Positions 34,353 through 42,920 of a DNA stretch of 43,254 nucleotides are shown one piece after another. This stretch comes from Flavobacteriaceae bacterium. Lineage in GTDB: Bacteria > Bacteroidota > Bacteroidia > Flavobacteriales > Flavobacteriaceae. Below the pieces are notes generated by a model. The model saw only the letters and a program-made list of their open reading frames with translations. It searched no databases and was not told where the DNA came from. Position 1 is the first letter of the stretch; each line of letters starts with the position of its first letter. A program made the position numbers and the translations under genes. The stretch is from the NCBI GenBank assembly GCA_947371275.1, contig CANBOV010000013.1, positions 1 to 43,254 of the forward strand, read 5' to 3'.

Positions 34353-35486
34353 ATGACGAAATCAAAGATATATAAAATTTTAGGAGTTCTGATACTACTG
34401 GGTTTAATAGGTGGAGGAATTTTTTATTGGAATTTACCCAATAGACATAAAGCCATTGTAAAATCTTTTTTATTTGAAAAATTAGGAATCGTAAACCCAA
34501 ATTGGAAAGTAGAAAACAAACAAGAAGTCTACAAAATGATTTCACCAGAGTTCTATATCGATGGGATTTATAAATCTATGGAAGGTCCAAAATCTTCTAA
34601 CTACGTTCAACTTTCTCAAGATTCTACTATTCTCTGGCTTACAGGATTTCATGTAAAAGCCCTAGATGCGAAAACTCTAAAATTAATTTCCAAAGATTTT
34701 ATCTGCCATACCAATGTAGATTTTAATGATGTGAAATATTTTAGCGCTTTCCACCTAGAAAAACGCATTGGCTCACAATATCCCCGATTAACTTCTTTAT
34801 CGCATGGCATGGAAGATTTTAGCTTTCCTGAAGGATATGGAGTTCCAATGAAAGGCAACGAATTACTATACGTAACAACCGAAGCACTAAACCACAACCT
34901 TCCTGATGCCAACCTTTGGATCAGACATGAAGTAGATATTAACTATTCAAAGGCAAAACACTTAAAACCATTAATGAGTCGTACAGCTTTTATAATGCTA
35001 CCTTATGATAAATTCGATCCCTACAAGGAACCCACAGATCCAGGCACTAATCAATGCATCCCTGTAGAAACTAAAAATCATAGTTATGACGACGGTAAAG
35101 GAAATAAACGTTCAGGTCATTGGGTAATACCAACAGGAATGCACACCTATCGAAGTGACATCAACCAACAATTGCAAATCCAAGACAGCTTAAGACTCCA
35201 CGCTGCAGCACTTCACGTTCATCCTTTTGCAACCCAAATTAGTTTATATGATAAAACAACGAAGCATTTCATTTTCTCTAGTAAGATTGTTAACCACAAA
35301 AAAAATATTGGACTTACCAGCATTGAACCCTTCTCCTCTAGCGAAGGAATTTGGCTTTACAAAAATCATGAATACGAAATTGTATTAGAAGTAAACAATA
35401 CATCGGCTACCAAGCAAGATATGATGGGTAGCATGTTCTTGTTTTTTTACGATAAGGAATTAGATAGTATTATTCAAAAAAACTAA
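34353..35486 (+). CDS. Membrane-anchored protein resembling copper type II monooxygenases
   Basis: 377 residues from the ATG at 34353; an earlier ATG at 34338 precedes the -7 box and is rejected. One membrane anchor lies at about residues 9-26 (ILGVLILLGLIGGGIFYW), the rest outside the cytoplasm. The C-terminal half resembles the peptidylglycine hydroxylating monooxygenase (PHM) fold: HVH at 288-290 followed 67-68 residues later by Met357-Met358 in KQDMMGSMFLFFYD. This matches the PHM CuB ligand layout (His242, His244 and Met314, spacing 70). In the first half His118 and His181 are 63 residues apart, against 65 for the PHM CuA ligands His107 or His108 and His172, but only one His of the HH pair is present. 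No established name. It ends overlapping the convergent MoxR gene by four bases. Confidence 0.6.
   Translation: MTKSKIYKILGVLILLGLIGGGIFYWNLPNRHKAIVKSFLFEKLGIVNPNWKVENKQEVYKMISPEFYIDGIYKSMEGPKSSNYVQLSQDSTILWLTGFHVKALDAKTLKLISKDFICHTNVDFNDVKYFSAFHLEKRIGSQYPRLTSLSHGMEDFSFPEGYGVPMKGNELLYVTTEALNHNLPDANLWIRHEVDINYSKAKHLKPLMSRTAFIMLPYDKFDPYKEPTDPGTNQCIPVETKNHSYDDGKGNKRSGHWVIPTGMHTYRSDINQQLQIQDSLRLHAAALHVHPFATQISLYDKTTKHFIFSSKIVNHKKNIGLTSIEPFSSSEGIWLYKNHEYEIVLEVNNTSATKQDMMGSMFLFFYDKELDSIIQKN
34363..34370 (-). promoter_or_regulatory. -7 box (TATCTTTG) of the acyltransferase gene
   Basis: Exact TAnnTTTG on the minus strand, about 30 bases before the acyltransferase ATG and inside codons 4-6 of the divergent gene. 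No clear -33 element. Confidence 0.4.
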
Positions 35487-36436
35487 AGCAACTTAGCAAT
35501 AATCATTTCTTCTGAAATCGCCTCAGCATCTGCCTTATAGTTTTTTATAATTCTATGACGCAATATGCCAACAGCAACCGCTTTAACATCTTCTATATCC
35601 GGCGAATATTTACCATTGAAAGCAGCATTAGCCTTAGCTGCCAAAATAAGATTTTGCGAAGCTCTTGGACCAGCACCCCAATCTAAATAATTATTTACAT
35701 ATTCAGAAGCCAATAGACTCTTCGGCCTAGTTTTACCAACCAAAGTAACAGCATACTCAACAACATTGTCTGCAACAGGGATACGACGTATTAAATGTTG
35801 AAAATCAATAATCTCCTGCGCCTGAAATAAAGGATTTATAACCGGCTTTGCATCCGAAGTAGTACTTTTTACAACCAAAACTTCTTCCGCAAATGTGGGG
35901 TAATCCAACTTTATAGCAAACATAAAGCGGTCTAATTGAGCTTCAGGCAACGGATAAGTCCCTTCCTGCTCTATTGGATTTTGCGTAGCCAATACAAAAT
36001 AAGGCAAATCCAATTTATAATTTTGACCCGCTATAGTAACTGCTCGTTCTTGCATAGCTTCCAATAAAGCAGCTTGCGTTTTTGGAGGAGTACGGTTAAT
36101 TTCATCCGCTAAGATAATATTAGAAAAAATAGGCCCTTTAATGAATTTAAAGTGGCGGCTTTCATCCAATATCTCACTACCCAAAATATCCGAAGGCATC
36201 AAATCAGGAGTAAACTGTATACGCTTAAAATCCAACCCCAAAGCTTGTGAAATTGTATTAACCATTAATGTCTTAGCCAATCCTGGAACACCCACCAATA
36301 AGGCATGTCCTCCCGAAAAAATACTAAGCAATATTTGGTCAACCACATCGTCCTGACCTACTATAATCTTGGCAATCTCTTTTTTAAGCTCAAGTCTTTT
36401 TTGAACTAAATTTTGAATAGCAGTAACATCAGACAT
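35483..36436 (-). CDS. MoxR-family AAA+ ATPase
   Basis: 317 residues. Walker A GVPGLAKT, Walker B with sensor I (ILADEINRTPPKTQAALLEAMQE, then VLATQNPIEQEGTYPLPEAQLDRFMF), followed by the winged lid region AKANAAFNGKYSPDIEDVKAVAVGILRHRI. MoxR proteins act as chaperone-like ATPases, usually next to DUF58 and VWA-domain genes. None of these follow here, since the downstream neighbour is convergent. It is 53 bases downstream of a parvulin gene on the same strand and may belong to that operon, which would link it with envelope-protein folding. Overlaps the convergent gene by four bases at the stop codons. Confidence 0.94.
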   Translation of the reverse strand: MSDVTAIQNLVQKRLELKKEIAKIIVGQDDVVDQILLSIFSGGHALLVGVPGLAKTLMVNTISQALGLDFKRIQFTPDLMPSDILGSEILDESRHFKFIKGPIFSNIILADEINRTPPKTQAALLEAMQERAVTIAGQNYKLDLPYFVLATQNPIEQEGTYPLPEAQLDRFMFAIKLDYPTFAEEVLVVKSTTSDAKPVINPLFQAQEIIDFQHLIRRIPVADNVVEYAVTLVGKTRPKSLLASEYVNNYLDWGAGPRASQNLILAAKANAAFNGKYSPDIEDVKAVAVGILRHRIIKNYKADAEAISEEMIIAKLL

Positions 36437-36489
36437 CTTTTGTTTTGTATTAGGATTACGGAATCAATTATAAATGCACTAAACTTCTA

Positions 36490-37890
36490 TTATTTTTTCA
36501 ACCAATTATTGGCAAACTCACAATCGCGATACTCACCATTAATCTTGATATAGGTTTCTTTAATTTTTTCAGTAGACCATTTTGCAATAGCCTTTATTTG
36601 TTTCTCCTTTAAGGCCAAATCTTTAATTTTAGTATAATCTTTAGCATAGTCTGCAGGATGTTCTTCAATTCTATTGGTCACTGTAATAATTTTATATTTC
36701 TTACCAGCTCTTGGATCATCATCCAAAATGGGTTGAGTAATAGAACCATTTTTCAAATTGGAAACCTCACTGTACAAACTCGGATCCATTTTAGTCAATT
36801 CAAAATGCGTATCCTGCGTTTTAGGATTGATTAAAACACCTCCATTAGCACGAGTTTCTTTTTCATCTGATAAGGTACGAGCAGCATCAGCAAAGGTGAT
36901 TTCTCCATCTTCTATCCTCTTTTTAATCAAAATAATTTTTTCCTTAGCATCTTTCAAGGCTTGATCTGAAACCTTTGGCATCATAAGTATGTGACGCAAT
37001 TCTATCTCCTGACCTAGTATCTTCTCAACCATGATAATGTGATAACCATATTCCGTCTCAAACGGTTCTGAAATTTCACCCTCCCCTAGACTAAAAGCAA
37101 CATCTTTAAATTCCTTTACAAATTGTGTCTTGCGATTTATTTTATAAAATCCTCCATTGGCAGACGACCCCCTGTCATCCGAATAAATAACAGCTCGTGT
37201 TTTAAAACTGGCCCCCGCCATAACCTCGCCTTTAATTTCTTTCAATCGTTTAATAACCCTTTGCTTTTCTTCATCACTTACCTTAGGCGCAACCACAATT
37301 TGTGCTACCTCCATCTCAGCACCAAAAACAGGTAATTCGTTTTGAGGAATGCTTTTAAAGAACGTCCGAGTTTCTTCCGGAGTAATCTCTACTTTTTCAA
37401 TGATCTTCTTTTGCATTTCAGCACCTAACTTATTAATTTTAATAATGTCAAATAACTCACTCTTGAACTCTTCTTCACTTCCTTTTTTGAAATACTGAAC
37501 CACTTTATCCATAGAACCCAATTGCTCTACCATATAATTAATTTGATCATCCATCTTCTCCTTAACCTCTTCATCTTTGATAACAATGCTATCTTGTACC
37601 GCTTGATGAGCATACAATTTCTCTTCCAATAATTTACCCAACATTTGACAACGCGTAATATCCTTAGTAGAATTCCCTTGACTAGATAATTCTAAAAAAG
37701 ATTTGTCAATATCAGAATCTAAAACAATATAATCTCCTACTGTCGCAATAACGCCATCAACCTTCTGTTTACGCATAGTGGGTGTTTTTGTTTTTACAGT
37801 ATCTTTTATGATTTCTTGTGAATTAGCAAAAAACACAGTGCCAATGCTGGCAATTAAAGCAAATATAAATTGGCTACTTGTAAACTTCAT
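36490..37890 (-). CDS. SurA-like parvulin peptidyl-prolyl isomerase
   Basis: 466 residues from the ATG at 37890 (codon 15 of the open frame). This start gives the signal peptide MKFTSSQFIFALIASIGTVFFANSQ and makes it overlap the upstream lipoprotein gene by 17 bases. A SurA N-terminal helical domain (DGVIATVGDYIVLDSDIDKSFLELSSQG) is followed by two parvulin domains, with ARGSSANGGFYK-like blocks (DRGSSANGGFY; ETRANGGVLINP) and GEISEPFETEYGYHIIMVEK. It probably assists folding of outer-membrane proteins in the periplasm. Third of three consecutive parvulin-like genes. Confidence 0.93.
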   Translation of the reverse strand: MKFTSSQFIFALIASIGTVFFANSQEIIKDTVKTKTPTMRKQKVDGVIATVGDYIVLDSDIDKSFLELSSQGNSTKDITRCQMLGKLLEEKLYAHQAVQDSIVIKDEEVKEKMDDQINYMVEQLGSMDKVVQYFKKGSEEEFKSELFDIIKINKLGAEMQKKIIEKVEITPEETRTFFKSIPQNELPVFGAEMEVAQIVVAPKVSDEEKQRVIKRLKEIKGEVMAGASFKTRAVIYSDDRGSSANGGFYKINRKTQFVKEFKDVAFSLGEGEISEPFETEYGYHIIMVEKILGQEIELRHILMMPKVSDQALKDAKEKIILIKKRIEDGEITFADAARTLSDEKETRANGGVLINPKTQDTHFELTKMDPSLYSEVSNLKNGSITQPILDDDPRAGKKYKIITVTNRIEEHPADYAKDYTKIKDLALKEKQIKAIAKWSTEKIKETYIKINGEYRDCEFANNWLKK

Positions 37891-38722
37891 AATCCTTGTT
37901 TTTAATGGCATCATCTGTGATTTCTTTTTCAAATTTCTTTATCAATTCTAATTTTCTTTTGTTCAAAATAACTTCCTTTAAAGTGGGTTTGATATAGTCT
38001 AAAGGTGCAATTTGATTCTTGTCGATTACAGCGGTTACTTTAATCAAGTAGGTGTCTCCCTTATCTTGAATTTCAGTTTTTTTACCAGACCGAATGATAA
38101 CATCCCTGTTATCCGGATTTACGACAGGAAGCTTTACATATACCTGACTCATATCGACCCATACAGCATCATTTAAGGCAAAACTCTTGAACTGTAGAGC
38201 ATAGGTATCCCAAAATTTTTTGTCTTTTTTATTATAATCAAAGAATTTACTTCTTATCGTTGCAAAACGCGGATTATCTTTAGACAGATTGACATACCGC
38301 AAGCGCACTAGAGTACCGTTAGTCTTAAAATTCTCCTTGTTATCTGTGTAATATTTTTTTAATTCTACCTGACTCACTACTGTATCGACCGTGTTTTTAA
38401 CCATTTCCTCTATGTAGGCCTTGGTATACAAATCGTTACGATATTGCTTGATCAGCATGCCAAATTCGCTCTTTTTTTGATCATTTAAATTGCGCTCCGC
38501 AGCATCTATTAATAATTTTTGACTAGCCCATCGGTCAACATAATCTCTTACTAATAACAAACTATCTTCTTTTGATGTTCCTGCAGGGACTAAAGTAGCT
38601 ACATCACTTTTATACAAATAACTTTTCCCTACTCTGGCTATTGATTCTGGTTTTTGTTCCGGCTTAAAATAAGAACAAGAACACACCATAAACATGAGGA
38701 AGAAAAAACGAGTTCTAACCAT
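37874..38722 (-). CDS. Lipoprotein with a degenerate SurA/parvulin-like architecture
   Basis: 282 residues. The N-terminus TRFFFLMFMVCSCSYFKPEQ is a lipoprotein signal ending at a cysteine. ARVGKSYLYKSDVATLVPAG and then DYVDRWASQKLLIDAAERNLN resemble the SurA N-terminal chaperone domain, and VELKKYYTDNKENFKTNGTLVRLRYVNLS resembles the start of a PPIase domain, but no complete parvulin signature is visible. It is probably a periplasmic chaperone on the membrane, working with its neighbours, rather than an active isomerase. It starts one base after the stop codon of the upstream gene. Confidence 0.78.
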   Translation of the reverse strand: MVRTRFFFLMFMVCSCSYFKPEQKPESIARVGKSYLYKSDVATLVPAGTSKEDSLLLVRDYVDRWASQKLLIDAAERNLNDQKKSEFGMLIKQYRNDLYTKAYIEEMVKNTVDTVVSQVELKKYYTDNKENFKTNGTLVRLRYVNLSKDNPRFATIRSKFFDYNKKDKKFWDTYALQFKSFALNDAVWVDMSQVYVKLPVVNPDNRDVIIRSGKKTEIQDKGDTYLIKVTAVIDKNQIAPLDYIKPTLKEVILNKRKLELIKKFEKEITDDAIKNKDYEVYK

Positions 38723-38723
38723 T

Positions 38724-40691
38724 TTATGGATTTAACTGTTTTTTTATATGATCAAAGGCCTCTTGATCAACCTTTACGGTAAATTCCTTTTTCAAATCAT
38801 CAACCCAGCGTTGTTCTAAATATTGCTGATAATCATTCACAACTTTACCTTTACACTCATCAAACGTCTTAACACCTTCAGGCAAAACTTTATCAACTTT
38901 AGTCACAAAGTAATATTCCCCTTCTTTAAAGACATCTGAAATACCAACCTGATAGGTTATTCCTTTAGGTAAGGCATCATTTCCTTCTTCAAAAGTGCCA
39001 CTGTTCGTCATAACATTCACAACATTATTAACATTAAGTTTGGCTTTAATTTCCTGCGGTTCCGTTTTTTTCTTTAGTAAAGACAAAGCTTTTTTGATTT
39101 CATCCATCTTAGTAGAGGAAATAATAGTTGCTTCGACTCTTTTTTTCCACATATGTTCCATCTTATGATCTTCATAAAATGATTTCAATCCTATGGTATC
39201 AGTCTTAGAACGCTCCCATATCTCTTTTTCCATCAAATCAAAAAGCAATAAACCATCACGGTATTCTTCCATGACATTGGCAAATTCAGGAAACTCATTT
39301 TCTAAATTCTCATCATAGTAGGATGTCAATTGCTCATCAATAAATTTTTCAAATAAAATATCGGTCAATTTTGATACTGGTTTCACTTTCAAACCTCCTT
39401 TTTGTTGCTTGTCTACAAATTCTAAAAAGGATTTACCTTCAATCTTTTTAGCATTAATAGTTAATACCGCCGCTTTATAATCGTCAACATTAGCTGGAAC
39501 TTTCCATTTAGACTCATAAAAATCATCAGTAACCAACTTAGAAAGCAAACCATATTGCTTAACATCTTTTTTATAGGTATATTTTTTTCTTAATTTCTCA
39601 TTTAGAGAAGCAACTATTTTTTTAGAACGATCATCCTTGCCTATTTTTGACTCTAACTCATTCTTCATTTCATCCATAGTTTTTATAGGATGCTTTTCGA
39701 TTAACTTTATGATGTGCCAGCCAAATTGTGATTGAAATGGTTTTGATATATCGTTAGGAGCTGCCAAGGCAAAAGCAGCACTTTCAAATTCTTCCGAACT
39801 CAACTGCCCAGAACCAAATCTATTCAAAACACCTCCTTTAGAAGAAGAAGACTTATCTTCAGAAAACTGTTTAGCTAAGTCTTCAAATTTTTCACCTTGT
39901 TGTATTTTCGTATAAATATCGTTGATTGTATTCTTAGCCTTATCTTGATCTTGGTCTTCTGGTTTTGGATTTAATATCATTATGTGAGCTACTGTAACTT
40001 CTCCACGATTAGGTCTCACATCTTCAACTTTCAATATATGATAACCGAAACGGGTTCTAATGATTTTAGAAACCTTGCCTTTTGCCGTTGTAAAAGCAGC
40101 ATTTTCAAACGGATAAACCATTCTGAATGCAGAAAAATAACCCAAATCACCTTTGTTGTCTTTTGCCGATGGATCTTCTGAATATTGAGTGGCCAAAGCA
40201 CCAAAATCTTCGCCAGCCATGGCTTTTTTACTAATTTCTTCAATTTTTTTAAAGGCCTTTAAAGTGTCTTCTGGAGTAGCATTCTCATCAACCATAATTA
40301 AAATATGTGACGCTCTTACCTCCTTTTGCAAACGATTATAGCCTTCTTCCATAAGCGCTTGAGTAATCTTGGTGTCGTTAAAATAATTTTTGGCTAACTG
40401 TGTACGGTAAGACTTTAACTCAGTTTGATACTGGTTATTATTTTGCAATCCCAATTTATAGGCTTTATTTACTTTCAATTTATAACCCACAAACAGCTCT
40501 AAATATTGATTCAAATCCTTTTGTGATTCATCTTTAACCAAATCTAAATTCTTTTTATATACTCTCGCAAATTCGTCCGTATAATAGGGTTTATCATTAA
40601 CCGTAAATAGAACTTCTTTTGTTTTGTTTTGGGCAATTCCTGTAATCGTCACCCCTAGTAATAATCCGAAAAACAATTTCTTAATACTCAT
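38724..40691 (-). CDS. Large periplasmic peptidyl-prolyl isomerase with two parvulin domains
   Basis: 655 residues. MSIKKLFFGLLLGVTITGIAQ is a signal peptide. After a helical N-terminal domain, two parvulin domains appear: RASHILIMVDENATPEDTLK with AKDNKGDLGYFSAFRMVYPFE, and EVTVAHIMILNPKPEDQDQD with SSSKGGVLNRFGSGQLSSEEF. A long helical C-terminal part follows. First gene of the run of three. Such proteins are the flavobacterial counterpart of SurA or PpiD in outer-membrane biogenesis. Confidence 0.93.
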   Translation of the reverse strand: MSIKKLFFGLLLGVTITGIAQNKTKEVLFTVNDKPYYTDEFARVYKKNLDLVKDESQKDLNQYLELFVGYKLKVNKAYKLGLQNNNQYQTELKSYRTQLAKNYFNDTKITQALMEEGYNRLQKEVRASHILIMVDENATPEDTLKAFKKIEEISKKAMAGEDFGALATQYSEDPSAKDNKGDLGYFSAFRMVYPFENAAFTTAKGKVSKIIRTRFGYHILKVEDVRPNRGEVTVAHIMILNPKPEDQDQDKAKNTINDIYTKIQQGEKFEDLAKQFSEDKSSSSKGGVLNRFGSGQLSSEEFESAAFALAAPNDISKPFQSQFGWHIIKLIEKHPIKTMDEMKNELESKIGKDDRSKKIVASLNEKLRKKYTYKKDVKQYGLLSKLVTDDFYESKWKVPANVDDYKAAVLTINAKKIEGKSFLEFVDKQQKGGLKVKPVSKLTDILFEKFIDEQLTSYYDENLENEFPEFANVMEEYRDGLLLFDLMEKEIWERSKTDTIGLKSFYEDHKMEHMWKKRVEATIISSTKMDEIKKALSLLKKKTEPQEIKAKLNVNNVVNVMTNSGTFEEGNDALPKGITYQVGISDVFKEGEYYFVTKVDKVLPEGVKTFDECKGKVVNDYQQYLEQRWVDDLKKEFTVKVDQEAFDHIKKQLNP

Positions 40692-40917
40692 TGCTATAAA
40701 TTTTCTTCTTTTAAAATAATACTGTTAAAATGTATTTTTAATTCAGTGCTACGGCAAACAAAATGCAGTCGTTACAATCAACAAAAGTAACAATTCAATC
40801 ACATTATACAAGTATCGAGGCTAGTATTAACAAAATTTTATTAACAGTCCTTCTTACAAGGAATTTAAAGAAAAAATTAGTTGTTTTAATCATACCAAAA
40901 TAATGAGTAAATAATAG

Positions 40918-40925
40918 TATTTTTG
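40918..40925 (+). promoter_or_regulatory. -7 box (TATTTTTG) of prfC
   Basis: Exact TAnnTTTG, 21 bases before the ATG at 40946. No clear -33 element. The 225 bases between the divergent genes are otherwise AT-rich without visible structure. Confidence 0.45.
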
Positions 40926-40945
40926 CAAACTATTTATTGAAAATC

Positions 40946-42535
40946 ATGAGTTTTTTAAAAGAAATACAACGCCGAAGAACGTTCGGCATTATATCACACC
41001 CCGATGCGGGTAAAACTACCCTAACAGAGAAACTACTCCTTTTTGGAGGAGCTATTCAAGAAGCGGGTGCTGTAAAAAACAATAAGATTAAAAAAGGAGC
41101 TACCTCCGATTTTATGGAAATTGAACGCCAAAGAGGAATTTCGGTTGCCACATCGGTTTTAGCCTTTAATTACAAAGACATTAAAATCAACATCCTAGAC
41201 ACTCCTGGGCACAAAGATTTTGCCGAAGACACGTTCAGAACACTTACCGCTGTAGACAGTGTTATCGTAGTCATTGATGTAGCCAAAGGAGTCGAAGAAC
41301 AAACCGAAAAACTGGTAGAAGTTTGCCGCATGCGAAACATCCCTATGATTGTTTTCATTAATAAATTAGATCGTGAAGGTAAGGATGCCTTTGACCTGAT
41401 GGATGAAGTGGAACAAAAATTAGGTTTAAATGTGACACCTTTAAGCTTTCCCATTGGGATGGGATATGATTTTCAAGGAATCTACAATATCTGGGAACAA
41501 AACATCAACCTATTTAGCGGAGACAGCCGAAAAAATATAGAAGACACCATTGCATTTTCAGACATCAACAGTCCAGAACTTGAAAAAATAATTGGAGAAA
41601 AACCAGCAGGTAAATTGCGTGATGAATTAGAACTCATCAACGAAGTATATCCTGCCTTTGATCGCGAAGCCTACCTTAACGGCTCGTTGCAACCAGTATT
41701 TTTTGGCTCGGCCTTAAACAATTTTGGCGTTAGAGAATTACTAGATTGTTTTATTCAAATAGCCCCCACGCCTAGACCTAAAGAATCCGAAACTCGTCTC
41801 GTAAAACCCGATGAAGAAAAAATGAGTGGTTTTGTATTTAAAATACATGCCAATATGGACCCTAAACATAGAGATCGCTTAGCTTTTGTCAAAATAGTCT
41901 CAGGAACTTTTGAAAGAAACAAACCCTATATGCACGTTCGTCTAAACAAAAACTTAAAATTCTCCAGCCCCAATGCCTTCTTTGCTGAAAAAAAAGAAAT
42001 TGTAGACATCTCTTATCCAGGAGACATCGTTGGCCTTCATGACACAGGTAATTTTAAAATTGGAGATACATTGACCGAAGGAGAAATAATGAGCTTCAAA
42101 GGAATACCAAGTTTTTCTCCAGAACATTTTAGATACATTAATAACGCCGATCCACTAAAAGCTAAACAACTAGATAAAGGAGTAGACCAGTTAATGGACG
42201 AAGGAGTAGCCCAGCTGTTTACACTCGAAATGAACAACCGAAAAGTAATTGGAACCGTAGGTGCGCTGCAATACGAAGTAATACAATACCGCTTAGAACA
42301 TGAATACGGAGCCAAATGCAGCTATGAAAACTTCCCCGTTCACAAAGCGTGTTGGGTTAAACCTACAGACCCAAAAAGCGAGGAATTCAAAGAATTTAAA
42401 AGAATAAAACAAAAGTTCCTGGCACATGATAAATACGGACAGTTAGTATTCTTGGCCGATTCTGAATTCACGATACAAATGACCCAAAGTAAATTCCCAA
42501 ATGTTAAGCTATTTTTCACCTCGGAATTCGACTAA
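40946..42535 (+). CDS. prfC: Peptide chain release factor 3 (RF3)
   Basis: 529 residues from the ATG at 40946, the same length as E. coli RF3; an in-frame TTG nine bases earlier is less likely. A translational GTPase that removes RF1 and RF2 after termination. Motifs: HPDAGKTT (G1, residues 18-25), RQRGISVATS (G2 region), DTPGHKDF (G3), NKLD (G4) and FGSAL (G5). Domain II is FKIHANMDPKHRDRLAFVKIVSG, and the C-terminal domain ends FTSEFD. Single gene. Confidence 0.97.
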   Translation: MSFLKEIQRRRTFGIISHPDAGKTTLTEKLLLFGGAIQEAGAVKNNKIKKGATSDFMEIERQRGISVATSVLAFNYKDIKINILDTPGHKDFAEDTFRTLTAVDSVIVVIDVAKGVEEQTEKLVEVCRMRNIPMIVFINKLDREGKDAFDLMDEVEQKLGLNVTPLSFPIGMGYDFQGIYNIWEQNINLFSGDSRKNIEDTIAFSDINSPELEKIIGEKPAGKLRDELELINEVYPAFDREAYLNGSLQPVFFGSALNNFGVRELLDCFIQIAPTPRPKESETRLVKPDEEKMSGFVFKIHANMDPKHRDRLAFVKIVSGTFERNKPYMHVRLNKNLKFSSPNAFFAEKKEIVDISYPGDIVGLHDTGNFKIGDTLTEGEIMSFKGIPSFSPEHFRYINNADPLKAKQLDKGVDQLMDEGVAQLFTLEMNNRKVIGTVGALQYEVIQYRLEHEYGAKCSYENFPVHKACWVKPTDPKSEEFKEFKRIKQKFLAHDKYGQLVFLADSEFTIQMTQSKFPNVKLFFTSEFD

Positions 42536-42582
42536 ATAACATTAAATTAATAGTTAAGTTTTCTAAGTTAAGAAATCTTTGT

Positions 42583-42590
42583 TATATTTG
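42583..42590 (+). promoter_or_regulatory. -7 box (TATATTTG) of the PID-CTERM-like gene
   Basis: Exact TAnnTTTG. Transcription would begin about 42594-42597, so the ATG at 42595 is too early and the ATG at 42613 is preferred. Confidence 0.5.
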
Positions 42591-42612
42591 CCAAATGAAT
42601 TGTATGCCCAAA

Positions 42613-42822
42613 ATGAAGAATTGCACAAAATTATCACTACTTGCCTTACTCTTGTTGTCTAACCTAATGACGTTTGCTCAACCAGGTAATGATCAAGGTG
42701 GTGGTGGACTTGAAGGAAATGACCCTCCTCCTGCTTCTATTGACTCACTACTAGTAGTAATCGCAATAATCGGAACTCTATTTGTTTTCAATGTATATAA
42801 ACAGCAAAACAAAAAAGCATAA
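42613..42822 (+). CDS. Very small signal-anchored protein, PID-CTERM-like
   Basis: About 69 residues from the ATG at 42613 (earlier in-frame ATGs at 42595 and 42604). A signal peptide (LSLLALLLLSNLMTFAQ) is followed by a short Gly/Asp/Pro linker (PGNDQGGGGLEGNDPPPAS), the motif ID, one membrane helix (LLVVIAIIGTLFVFNVY) and a basic tail (KQQNKKA). This tripartite motif-helix-basic tail matches what I recall of the PID-CTERM sorting-type proteins of flavobacteria, which consist of almost nothing else. Function unknown; similar genes are sometimes mislabelled signal peptidase. Own promoter and terminator. Confidence 0.7.
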   Translation: MKNCTKLSLLALLLLSNLMTFAQPGNDQGGGGLEGNDPPPASIDSLLVVIAIIGTLFVFNVYKQQNKKA

Positions 42823-42823
42823 T

Positions 42824-42857
42824 AAAAAAACCTTCAAATTCTTTTGAAGGTTTTTTT
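42824..42857 (+). terminator. Terminator of the PID-CTERM-like gene
   Basis: AACCTTCAAA pairs with TTTGAAGGTT around a 4-base loop, with seven T after it. It starts a few bases after the stop codon. Confidence 0.8.
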
Positions 42858-42920
42858 ATGACTACATTTATCTACAAGTACCCGTATATTCCTCTTCCGT
42901 TCCAACAGTTTACAAACTGC

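Noticed and set aside
34333..34545. Upstream extension of the acyltransferase
   Set aside because: It lies antisense to the divergent gene, and the acyltransferase family begins at the conserved FGLDLMRAIAI segment.
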